DNA of 6,076 bases from Candidatus Methanomethylicia archaeon (GTDB lineage: Archaea > Thermoproteota > Methanomethylicia > Methanomethylicales > Methanomethylicaceae): contig JANHAI010000069.1 in the NCBI GenBank assembly GCA_024464205.1, forward strand, positions 1 through 6,076. Reading direction: 5' to 3'. The position numbers and the translations under genes were made by a program. Below are positions 1-5,267 of the stretch, in pieces. Each line of letters starts with the position of its first letter. The stretch's first letter is position 1. Under the pieces are notes generated by a model. It ran no database searches and was not told where the DNA came from. It saw only the letters and a list, made by a program, of their open reading frames with translations.

Positions 1-420
1 AAGGGGACGCTGCTCGACGCGATGCGCGCGATGATCAAGAATGACATAAGGCGTTTGCCGATTGTCAATGAAGGCGAGCTCTGGGGGATCGTGACAGTAA
101 AGGACGTGATGAACTTCTTGGCAAGTGGGTATATAGGCGACGTCATAAACAAGGGCCTCTGCCAGTACATTTTGCAAGCCAACATCTCGAAATTGACGAC
201 GCCAAACCCTAAGACGGTCTCGCCAGATGCCGATCTCAGTGATGCCGTAAAGATCATGGGGAAGCACAATGTAGGCTCTCTCGTCGTTATGTCTGCTTCG
301 AAGCCCATAGGAATCCTGACAGAAAGGGACTTTCTGCTCAAGCTCCCAAAGCTTCGTGGAGTCGAATTCATGACCGATGTAAGCAGGAACCGAGTCCTCG
401 TCGGAAGGATTCATTTTTAA
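1..420 (+). CDS. CBS-domain protein, 3' part (5' end outside window)
   Basis: The frame is open from base 1, so the gene begins upstream; the ATG at 22 lies inside a CBS motif and is not the start. The visible 139 residues hold the end of one CBS domain (residues 1-40, ending GIVTVKD at 29-35) and a complete second one (about 64-115, with VGSLVV at 91-96 and GILTERD at 104-110). The T-x-x-D-A start and G-I-(V/L)-T-x-(K/R)-D end of each copy are diagnostic. Paired CBS domains form a Bateman module that usually binds adenine nucleotides and regulates a partner; no catalytic domain is seen here, so it may be a stand-alone CBS protein. The tail (residues 119-139) contains FMTDV, like the linker that opens another CBS repeat, but the protein stops at VGRIHF. 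The CPBP gene begins 15 bases after the stop, suggesting co-transcription. The specific ligand and partner cannot be told. Confidence 0.88.
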   Translation, partial: KGTLLDAMRAMIKNDIRRLPIVNEGELWGIVTVKDVMNFLASGYIGDVINKGLCQYILQANISKLTTPNPKTVSPDADLSDAVKIMGKHNVGSLVVMSASKPIGILTERDFLLKLPKLRGVEFMTDVSRNRVLVGRIHF

Positions 421-435
421 GGAATCTGATACCTG

Positions 436-1509
436 ATGGGCTCAAAAGAGGACAAAGGCGACACAAACTTCCCATTTAAAACAATCGAGGTCATCCTCGC
501 CTACTTGTATCCTGCGACTTCTTTTCTCATCGTCTGCACTTACGCTTTTGTAATGGTCCTTGGCCTATTCCTGTTTTTCTCAACCCCTGAAGGCCTCGAG
601 TTCAGCTCGAAGAACATCCTTTCACTGAACCTGTACCTCTTCTACATTTCTGCCTTGAAGATAAGCGGCCCAATAAGCGTCGGCACATTCTTTTTTTTCT
701 TGACGATCATTTTTGCGCTTGCGTTCATCATCACTGCCCTGACTAACAGGCGTTATGACCTCTCTGTTAAGGACCTGGTCCATTCGAGAGAGATCAAGAA
801 GGCGACCTCAAACTTCCTGCTCTTCATGCCAGCCCTCACTTCAGCAGCGTTCTTCTCGTTTACAGTCATCCATCTGGTATTGCAGGAGATCGGGATACCT
901 ATCGGCGAAACCCCCTTTGCAGACCCGTTCCAGGGAGTTCTCTTCACCTCATACGCTGCGCTTATTGAGGAAGTCAGCTTCAGACTAGTGCCCCTTGCAT
1001 TCCCTGTCGCAGTTTACCTTTTGTTTATCGCCTCCCCTGCATTATCCAAGTTCAATCTTAAGAAAAGATCCATGCTCACGATCCTTGCACTATTCAAACC
1101 TGGCTCGTTCCAAGAGCGCTTATCCCTCTCTTTGGGCAAGCCATTTCTCGCTTTCAAGATAACGCTTATTGTGGTGTCGGCAACCGCTTTCGCCCTCGCA
1201 CACCTTACAACCGGCACCTGGCAGGTAGGGAAATTGTCGACCACCTTCCTCGCCGGTCTCCTCTTGGGATATTGCTGCATCAAATATGGGTTTGAGAGCG
1301 CAATCCTGATCCACTGGTTCTTCAATTCATACTGGAGCATTCTGTCGCTTGGCGGGGTCATGTCGGGCACTTTTTCTACTCTTCTCAATACTTTTAATTT
1401 CATTACACTGTATATCGGGCTCATCACATTAGGCGTATTCTTCTACCTTTTTTCATTCAAAACCGCATCTTTCTTTATGCAGCACAAGCGTAAAACTCAT
1501 CTTTGCTGA
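436..1509 (+). CDS. CPBP-family intramembrane metalloprotease-like protein
   Basis: This 357-residue polytopic membrane protein carries the three signature motifs of the CPBP (CAAX protease and bacteriocin-processing, 'Abi') family: EEVSFR at 178-183, FALAH at 252-256 and HWFFN at 293-297. In characterised members the two glutamates and two histidines form the metal site in the membrane. Hydrophobic segments are seen at about 27-48, 83-102, 127-149, 184-200, 239-257, 266-285, 288-305 and 320-345. Motif 1 and motif 2 are about 69 residues apart, further than I expect for the family, because of a basic, polar insertion at roughly 203-237. The ATG at 436 is preceded by only a weak AAGGA 12 bases away, so translation may depend on coupling to the CBS gene 15 bases upstream. 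Activity could be processing of prenylated or lipid-linked proteins or small peptides; the substrate is unknown. The family call is firm; the protease activity is inferred from the intact motifs. Confidence 0.88.
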   Translation: MGSKEDKGDTNFPFKTIEVILAYLYPATSFLIVCTYAFVMVLGLFLFFSTPEGLEFSSKNILSLNLYLFYISALKISGPISVGTFFFFLTIIFALAFIITALTNRRYDLSVKDLVHSREIKKATSNFLLFMPALTSAAFFSFTVIHLVLQEIGIPIGETPFADPFQGVLFTSYAALIEEVSFRLVPLAFPVAVYLLFIASPALSKFNLKKRSMLTILALFKPGSFQERLSLSLGKPFLAFKITLIVVSATAFALAHLTTGTWQVGKLSTTFLAGLLLGYCCIKYGFESAILIHWFFNSYWSILSLGGVMSGTFSTLLNTFNFITLYIGLITLGVFFYLFSFKTASFFMQHKRKTHLC

Positions 1510-1528
1510 TTCTTGGGACCTATTCACC

Positions 1529-1540
1529 TTTAATAAAAGG
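1529..1540 (+). promoter_or_regulatory. TATA box for the polyprenyl synthase gene
   Basis: TTTAATAAA followed by AGG lies in the 49-base gap after the CPBP gene. Its centre (about 1533) is 26 bases before the GTG at 1559, the spacing expected in archaea between TATA box and transcription start. This predicts a leaderless mRNA starting at or next to the start codon. There is no Shine-Dalgarno match before 1559, which agrees. Confidence 0.55.
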
Positions 1541-1558
1541 TTCAACAAATCTAATACA

Positions 1559-2518
1559 GTGATTCCCGTGTCTGATATTCAGAAAATGATCGTTTCCCTC
1601 GGCAAGCCCATAGTCGATTCGGCATTCCAGGAGATGCTCTCCACACGGATACCCTCCCCCACAGCAAGCCGCGCTTTAAAGAGATTCGCAAAGAGATGGA
1701 AGGACTATTCAAGATCCGCTCTCATGGTCTTGTGTTGCGAAGCTGTCGGAGGGGATCCATCACTCGTTTATCCTGCTGCAAAGTGCCTCGTCCTCTCTGG
1801 AGGCGCTTTTGACCTGCATGACGATATTGTCGATCAGTCGTACATTAGGACAAACAAAAAGAAAAAAACGACATTAGGCATATTCGGAGAAGAAGTCACC
1901 CTCATTTTGGGAGATGCACTGCTCATCGAAGGCATTTCTAAGCTGGTTGATCTTTCGGAACGCATGGATCCCCACAAGGTACGACTGATAGTAAAAGCGG
2001 TGAAGGACGGTCTTTTCGAACTGGGATCTGCAGAAGTAGAAGAGCTTAAGCTAGTGAGGAACGTAAATGTGAGGCCTTCGAGATACCTGCGTATCGTCAA
2101 CATGAAGGCTGCAGATGTGGAGGCATATGCCCGTGTGGGCGCGATGATTGGAGGGGGGACCCCTCAGGAGATAGATGCCTTGGGAAAATTCGGCCGTTGC
2201 TTGGGCAGCATAGCAATATTGAGGGACGACATCGAGGATACATTCAATGACGAAGCAGAGCTCTTCTCTCGCATCACAAAGGAGAGCCTCCCGTTGCCTG
2301 TGATTTACGCCCTCTCATCCCCGGCTTTGAAGAAGAAAATCGAATCATGCTCCATGTCCTGTTCCAATTCAGAAATAACTGAAATACTGTCCTTGATAGA
2401 AAAATCTGAGGGATTTGAGAAGACGAAAAGGAAAATAGAGTCTCTAATACTCAATTCAAAAACAGCATTGAATAATGTAAGAAACCCGGATAGGCTTCTC
2501 TCATTATTCAAAACTTAA
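1559..2518 (+). CDS. Divergent polyprenyl diphosphate synthase (class I isoprenoid synthase)
   Basis: The 319-residue product has the usual length and order of trans-prenyltransferases that condense isopentenyl diphosphate with an allylic diphosphate to make FPP, GGPP or longer chains. The first Asp-rich motif is DDIVD at 88-92 (after LH) and the second is DDIED at 223-227; IFGEEVTLILGDALL at 108-122 matches the conserved G-D-A-L-L segment, and NMKAA at 181-185 supplies the conserved lysine (K183). Several usual features are altered: the Arg-Arg-Gly after the first motif is replaced by a single R97 and a lysine run (100-103), and the usual G-Q before the mid-protein helix is G156-S157. Phe84 lies four residues before the first motif and Ala83 five before; these positions influence chain length, so the product cannot be named. 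The GTG at 1559 is preferred because of the TATA spacing; a second in-frame GTG at 1568 is possible. In an archaeon the expected role is lipid or quinone side-chain synthesis, or this could be a paralogue with another substrate. Confidence 0.88.
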   Translation: MIPVSDIQKMIVSLGKPIVDSAFQEMLSTRIPSPTASRALKRFAKRWKDYSRSALMVLCCEAVGGDPSLVYPAAKCLVLSGGAFDLHDDIVDQSYIRTNKKKKTTLGIFGEEVTLILGDALLIEGISKLVDLSERMDPHKVRLIVKAVKDGLFELGSAEVEELKLVRNVNVRPSRYLRIVNMKAADVEAYARVGAMIGGGTPQEIDALGKFGRCLGSIAILRDDIEDTFNDEAELFSRITKESLPLPVIYALSSPALKKKIESCSMSCSNSEITEILSLIEKSEGFEKTKRKIESLILNSKTALNNVRNPDRLLSLFKT

Positions 2519-2556
2519 ACAAACGGTAGCCAAAATCTTACGAGGGTTGGGGAGTA

Positions 2557-2562
2557 TTTTTT
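2557..2562 (+). terminator. T-run, candidate archaeal terminator after the polyprenyl synthase
   Basis: Six consecutive T residues lie 39 bases after the stop at 2518. Archaeal RNA polymerase often terminates at short T-runs without a hairpin. No strong stem precedes the run, so this rests only on composition and position. Confidence 0.35.
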
Positions 2563-2576
2563 CATTTGCACCACCA

Positions 2577-2605
2577 TTTGACTAAAGTTCTGTTCTTTAG
2601 TCAAA
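2577..2605. repeat. Perfect 11-bp inverted repeat with 7-base loop
   Basis: TTTGACTAAAG at 2577-2587 is matched by its exact reverse complement CTTTAGTCAAA at 2595-2605 around a 7-base spacer. It is the strongest inverted repeat I found between genes in this window. It lies 15 bases after the T-run and about 76 bases before the TATA box of the transporter gene. It is not followed by a T-run, so it is not a classic intrinsic terminator; it could be an operator for the transporter gene, an RNA hairpin in the 3' end of the upstream transcript, or a leftover of a mobile element. Confidence 0.75.
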
Positions 2606-2638
2606 CAATTATACACTTAGCACAAATAAATGCCTTTC

Positions 2639-2649
2639 GGTTTGAAACC
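2639..2649. repeat. Small palindrome GGTTT-G-AAACC upstream of the transporter
   Basis: Two 5-base arms flank a single G, centred about 40 bases before the TATA box at 2681. The symmetry is exact but short enough to occur by chance. It could be an activator or operator site; nothing else supports this. Confidence 0.3.
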
Positions 2650-2680
2650 AATAATATTTTGACCTCTTTACAATATCATG

Positions 2681-2689
2681 TTTATATAA
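2681..2689 (+). promoter_or_regulatory. TATA box for the MFS transporter gene
   Basis: TTTATATAA is a near-consensus archaeal TATA box. Its centre (2685) is 22 bases before the ATG at 2707 and 28 before the ATG at 2713, which predicts a leaderless or nearly leaderless transcript. No Shine-Dalgarno match precedes either ATG. Confidence 0.6.
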
Positions 2690-2706
2690 GTGCTTTTTTC
2701 AATTAA

Positions 2707-3915
2707 ATGTTGATGCCTAACTTAAGCAACCTTAAAGAATCGCTTAAAGAGAGCTACGGCAGGCTGCGGTCAGATGCTTATCTTACTCTCTATTCCGCAT
2801 TAAGTATTGTGTATATTTATCAATTCTTCAACTACAATATTTTGCTCGGAAGAACCATTGATCCGAATTTGACTTTGTTTATCCTTGACGTCTCGTTCTT
2901 TTCAGCCATATTTTTCCTCATTCTTGGCGCCATTCTGGATCAATTCTTCAGGAAAAAAGTCCATCTATTGTGGAATTTGATTGGTGCGTTATTCGCCACT
3001 ATAATTTTCATACCACTGGATGGAATGGTCTCAGCTGTTTTATTCGCAATATTGGGTGGCTTCTCAGCGTCATTAGCGATTCCTGGTATAATCTCAAAAA
3101 TTATCGGGATCACGACTTTTGAGAACCGCGGCAGCACGGCTGGCCTTTTCATTTTCTTCGTCTATGCGCTCGTCTTCTCCACGTCAATCTTCATCAATTC
3201 GGCCTATTCATTAGCAATCGTTTTAATCACCATCAAATTGATCAATGCTGCATTGGTGATCTTAAGAAAGCCAAAGGATGCTACAAATGATGACGCTGCT
3301 TTAATGGCGCCATTCGCCATGTCTTCGAAATTAGCTTTCTTGGCTGTTTGGGGGATCTTCTTACTGGTAGACATCTTGGCCTCTAATAGTGCGTCTCAGC
3401 TGCTACCTAAAGAGACGTTAAGCATGATCGTGCTACAGTCTATCGCGCTGGGGTTTGCCTCCATGCTCCTTGGAGGCTGGCTGATGGACCATTATGGCCG
3501 AAAGAAATTGATGGTATACTCTTATGCTTACTTGGGAATCGAGTATGCGATTATTAGCGTCACCCGTGGTGGAATAATCGCCTACACGTTCATCGACGGA
3601 ATCGCTTGGGGCATACTATCTGTCCTTTTCATCATGGTATTATGGGGAGACATCATTCGAGAAAGAGAAAGGCCGATATACATATCAATCGCATTCTCCA
3701 TAACGATAGCCTCGCTATTCTTCAAGAATTTCCTCTCGCTTTCGGGGATCAACTTGTCGATCGATCAGACTTTCCCTTCTACCAGCATCTTCTTGTTCTT
3801 CGCTGTTATACTGACCCTCTTCCTCCCTGAAACATTGCCTGACAAGATCATGCATGGAAAAGAACTCAAGGATTATTTGGAGCAAGCGAAAAAGATAAAG
3901 GAAAAGTTCAAGTGA
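2707..3915 (+). CDS. Major facilitator superfamily (MFS) transporter
   Basis: A 402-residue integral membrane protein with hydrophobic segments along its whole length, in two halves joined by a polar stretch at about 187-206 (RKPKDATNDD). The second half carries a clear MFS motif A, GGWLMDHYGRKK at 256-267, and the first half a degenerate copy, GAILDQFFRKK at 74-84. The last hydrophobic segment ends in LPET (373-376), another common MFS feature. The C-terminus is a short charged cytoplasmic tail (about 377-402). Such proteins move small solutes with proton or other ion gradients; the substrate cannot be inferred. The ATG at 2707 is used, with 2713 as an alternative. The gene is AT-richer than its neighbours in several sampled stretches (33% GC at 2821-2880 and 40% at 3001-3060, against 52% at 181-240 and 55% at 5641-5700), mainly in the 5' part. 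TGA is followed directly by TAG. It is convergent with the ATPase gene, with 24 bases between them. Confidence 0.85.
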   Translation: MLMPNLSNLKESLKESYGRLRSDAYLTLYSALSIVYIYQFFNYNILLGRTIDPNLTLFILDVSFFSAIFFLILGAILDQFFRKKVHLLWNLIGALFATIIFIPLDGMVSAVLFAILGGFSASLAIPGIISKIIGITTFENRGSTAGLFIFFVYALVFSTSIFINSAYSLAIVLITIKLINAALVILRKPKDATNDDAALMAPFAMSSKLAFLAVWGIFLLVDILASNSASQLLPKETLSMIVLQSIALGFASMLLGGWLMDHYGRKKLMVYSYAYLGIEYAIISVTRGGIIAYTFIDGIAWGILSVLFIMVLWGDIIRERERPIYISIAFSITIASLFFKNFLSLSGINLSIDQTFPSTSIFLFFAVILTLFLPETLPDKIMHGKELKDYLEQAKKIKEKFK

Positions 3916-3934
3916 TAGCGTTCATCTGACACTC

Positions 3935-3939
3935 TTTTT
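3935..3939 (+). terminator. Short T-run after the MFS gene
   Basis: CTTTTTC lies 19 bases after the transporter stop, in the short gap between convergent genes. It may end plus-strand transcription before it enters the ATPase gene antisense. Evidence is composition and position only. Confidence 0.3.
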
Positions 3940-4716
3940 CTAAATGAGGTCTAGTTTAGCTGCAATTACCCTCATCGTCTCTGTGAACGGATGCTTTGGA
4001 TAATTGTAAGCGAATATCTGGGCTCTCTTTACTCTGCCGACTTCGCAGAAGCAAGGTAGTATCCCAATGACCGCTTCTTTGTATTTGTTCTGAAGCTCAT
4101 CAACGATCTTTGCCTTCTCCATGTCTTTGAAGTCGATCCCGCCAATTGCTTTGTTAATTATCACGACGGTCTTCTTCTGGAAGACTTCGTACAGCTCCGA
4201 TATCATTTTGCTTGTACCTGCAATATCTGAATCATCAAGAGTTGAAACGACTACTGCTACGTCTGCAGCTACAACCGCATTAATTGAGGAGTATTGAATT
4301 CCAGGGCTTGTATCTGCGATGCACACATCGAATTTGAGCCGTTCCAGGATCTCCTTCCTCATGCTCAATATCCTGTGTAATGCCTCTGCCTCCCACTTCT
4401 TGCCTTTGGATATCATATCCCTGATCGCTTCTGAGGAGAAGTCCGCAAAGCCAACGAAAAGTGTGCCCTTCCCCTCAATCTTATTGGAGCAGTCGACTAG
4501 GCCATCTTCAACATTTGCCATGCTATTCAACACGTCGTTGATGTACCGCTTCACATTTTTCGGCTCGAATACGATTTGCAGAGTAGGGGCTCTAAAGTCC
4601 ATATCCAACAGGCAAACTTTCTTTCCTTGCAAAGCGTAGATGACTGCGAGATTGGCTGCAAGATAGCTCTTCCCTGTACCGCCCTTATATGAATGAATCG
4701 TAATGAACTTGCCCAT
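3940..4716 (-). CDS. MinD/ParA-type P-loop ATPase (deviant Walker A)
   Basis: The 258-residue protein starts with the deviant Walker A motif KGGTGKS at 11-17, whose first lysine (K11) is the signature residue that reaches across the dimer in the ParA/MinD class. LLDMDFRAPTL at 36-46 gives the A'/switch I aspartates D38 and D40, and DVCIADTSPG at 130-139 is Walker B/switch II; VVSTLDDSD (156-164) and IINKA (186-190) fit the later core strands. The C-terminus is a plain helix, with no obvious amphipathic membrane anchor. I place the start at ATG 4716 because GGTGA (4726-4722) lies five bases before it; a GTG at 4725 would add three residues and overlap the upstream gene by 8 bases. One base separates the upstream stop from this ATG, so coupling is likely. 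The family uses ATP-dependent dimerisation on DNA or membranes to segregate or position DNA and complexes. With a DNA-binding partner upstream, a DNA role is favoured but not shown. Confidence 0.9.
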   Translation of the reverse strand: MGKFITIHSYKGGTGKSYLAANLAVIYALQGKKVCLLDMDFRAPTLQIVFEPKNVKRYINDVLNSMANVEDGLVDCSNKIEGKGTLFVGFADFSSEAIRDMISKGKKWEAEALHRILSMRKEILERLKFDVCIADTSPGIQYSSINAVVAADVAVVVSTLDDSDIAGTSKMISELYEVFQKKTVVIINKAIGGIDFKDMEKAKIVDELQNKYKEAVIGILPCFCEVGRVKRAQIFAYNYPKHPFTETMRVIAAKLDLI

Positions 4717-4717
4717 C

Positions 4718-5119
4718 TCAATCACCTTCGCTTAGTGCAAAGTAAATCTGGTGCTTCCTTCTTATCTTCCTTACATAGCCGAGCCTCATTAGCTGGTTCA
4801 AATAACCGCTTTCGATTGCCCTCGCGCGTCCAGTTATTTGGGCGACTTCATCAGCCCGGCCCTCTATGAGCTTTGCAAGGGCAAGCATGGTCTTCCTAAG
4901 GTGATCTGGGAGCCTCAACAATATGCCTACATCCAAGCCATCCTCGACGACCCCCTCACTCTCCGTCTGGCCATAACTGCTCGGAGGGTAAGCTCCTTTG
5001 CTCTTGTCAATCAACTCCTGCTGTGACGCCATTATCTGTTCGAGAAGCAATTTGATGGTCGCTATCTCCTTTTCCAGCCTTTCCAAAACGAGGCGTGTTT
5101 CGTTATCCTGAGTGGGCAT
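4718..5119 (-). CDS. Winged-helix DNA-binding protein with N-terminal coiled coil
   Basis: This 133-residue protein has three visible parts. Residues 5-38 are a charged heptad-like helix (LERLEKEIATIKLLLEQI), a likely coiled coil for oligomerisation or partner binding. Residues 40-64 are a polar, acidic, Pro/Ser-containing linker. Residues 66-131 look like a winged helix-turn-helix: helices around LRKTMLALAKLI and ADEVAQITG, a probable recognition helix around RAIESGYLNQLMRLGY (100-115), and a basic wing with VRKIRRKHQIYFAL (116-129). The pattern resembles MarR/ArsR-like folds but I cannot assign a named family. ATG 5119 has a GGTGA ten bases upstream and a TATA box about 45 bases upstream. 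It is the first gene of a pair with the ParA-type ATPase, so it may be the DNA-binding adaptor of that ATPase, its transcriptional regulator, or both. Confidence 0.8.
   Translation of the reverse strand: MPTQDNETRLVLERLEKEIATIKLLLEQIMASQQELIDKSKGAYPPSSYGQTESEGVVEDGLDVGILLRLPDHLRKTMLALAKLIEGRADEVAQITGRARAIESGYLNQLMRLGYVRKIRRKHQIYFALSEGD
4722..4726 (-). promoter_or_regulatory. GGTGA ribosome binding site that decides the ATPase start
   Basis: Read on the minus strand, GGTGA ends five bases before ATG 4716. The same pentamer stands five bases before the TTG of the Ino1-like gene at 5268. The repeat of motif and spacing supports ATG 4716 over GTG 4725, which lies inside the motif. The site is within the last codons of the upstream wHTH gene. 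Confidence 0.55.
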
Positions 5120-5140
5120 GACTTTAGTATCACCGTATCT

Positions 5141-5151
5141 CTGTTCAACAG
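5141..5151. promoter_or_regulatory. Palindrome CTGTT-C-AACAG over the predicted wHTH-ParA transcription start
   Basis: Exact 5-base arms flank a single C. The TATA box at 5164-5171 predicts transcription beginning near 5141-5142 on the minus strand, so the palindrome covers the region just before and at the start. That is where an archaeal autorepressor would block polymerase or TFB. Arms of this size also arise by chance, so only the position raises its interest. Confidence 0.35.
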
Positions 5152-5163
5152 TTACTTTTAATG

Positions 5164-5171
5164 AATATATA
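5164..5171 (-). promoter_or_regulatory. TATA box for the wHTH-ParA operon
   Basis: On the minus strand TATATATT follows GAAAAG, a plausible purine-rich BRE. Its centre is about 26 bases from a start near 5142, giving a leader of roughly 22 bases that contains the GGTGA at 5134-5130. Confidence 0.5.
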
Positions 5172-5199
5172 CTTTTCCATATTTGCAGTTCTCGACTGG

Positions 5200-5226
5200 C
5201 GCTATGAGCGTTAAAATCGGTTTTAA
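5200..5226. repeat. Two abutting palindromes before the Ino1-like gene
   Basis: CGCT-ATG-AGCG occupies 5200-5210 and TTAAAA-TCGG-TTTTAA occupies 5211-5226 with no base between them. The second overlaps the start of the TATA-like stretch at 5222. They sit on the upstream side of the Ino1-like promoter and could be operator half-sites or part of the BRE/TATA region. AT-rich symmetry is common, so confidence in function is low. Confidence 0.35.
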
Positions 5227-5232
5227 TATATA
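5222..5232 (+). promoter_or_regulatory. TATA box for the Ino1-like gene
   Basis: TTTAATATATA is centred about 5227, which predicts transcription from about 5253. The leader would then be about 15 bases before TTG 5268 and would just include its GGTGA. Confidence 0.5.
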
Positions 5233-5257
5233 TGAGCCTGAATTAATGAAATGCAAG

Positions 5258-5262
5258 GGTGA
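5258..5262 (+). promoter_or_regulatory. GGTGA ribosome binding site for the Ino1-like gene
   Basis: GGTGA within AAGGGTGAG lies five bases before TTG 5268, the same motif and spacing as for the ATPase gene. It argues for TTG 5268 over the in-frame GTG at 5259, which overlaps the motif. Confidence 0.5.
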
Positions 5263-5267
5263 GTCGA

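Noticed and set aside
1014..1427. 137-residue open frame on the minus strand
   Set aside because: It lies wholly antisense to the CPBP gene, whose family motifs are clear; the antisense product shows no recognisable domain and has no promoter or ribosome site.
1490..1509. CPBP protein ends in cysteine, suggesting a C-terminal prenylation site
   Set aside because: The end is THLC with a single terminal Cys; it is not a CAAX, CC or CXC motif, so there is no basis for lipidation.
436..1509. CPBP protein as an abortive-infection or bacteriocin-immunity gene
   Set aside because: The family label 'Abi' is historical; no toxin, bacteriocin peptide, phage or defence gene lies near, so a defence role is unsupported.
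1834..2103. 89-residue minus-strand frame, rich in Ser/Thr
   Set aside because: Antisense shadow of the prenyl synthase active-site region; low-complexity composition follows from the plus-strand codons.
2577..2605. Inverted repeat as an intrinsic terminator
   Set aside because: No T-run follows the right arm (it is followed by CAATTATAC), and the stem is AT-rich.
4319..4639. 106-residue plus-strand frame
   Set aside because: Antisense to the ATPase core, which carries complete Walker motifs; no supporting signals.
3940..4725. ATPase starting at GTG 4725 and overlapping the wHTH gene by 8 bases
   Set aside because: The GTG falls inside the GGTGA that is ideally spaced for ATG 4716, and family members begin just before the first strand, as MGKFITI does. 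It remains a minor possibility.
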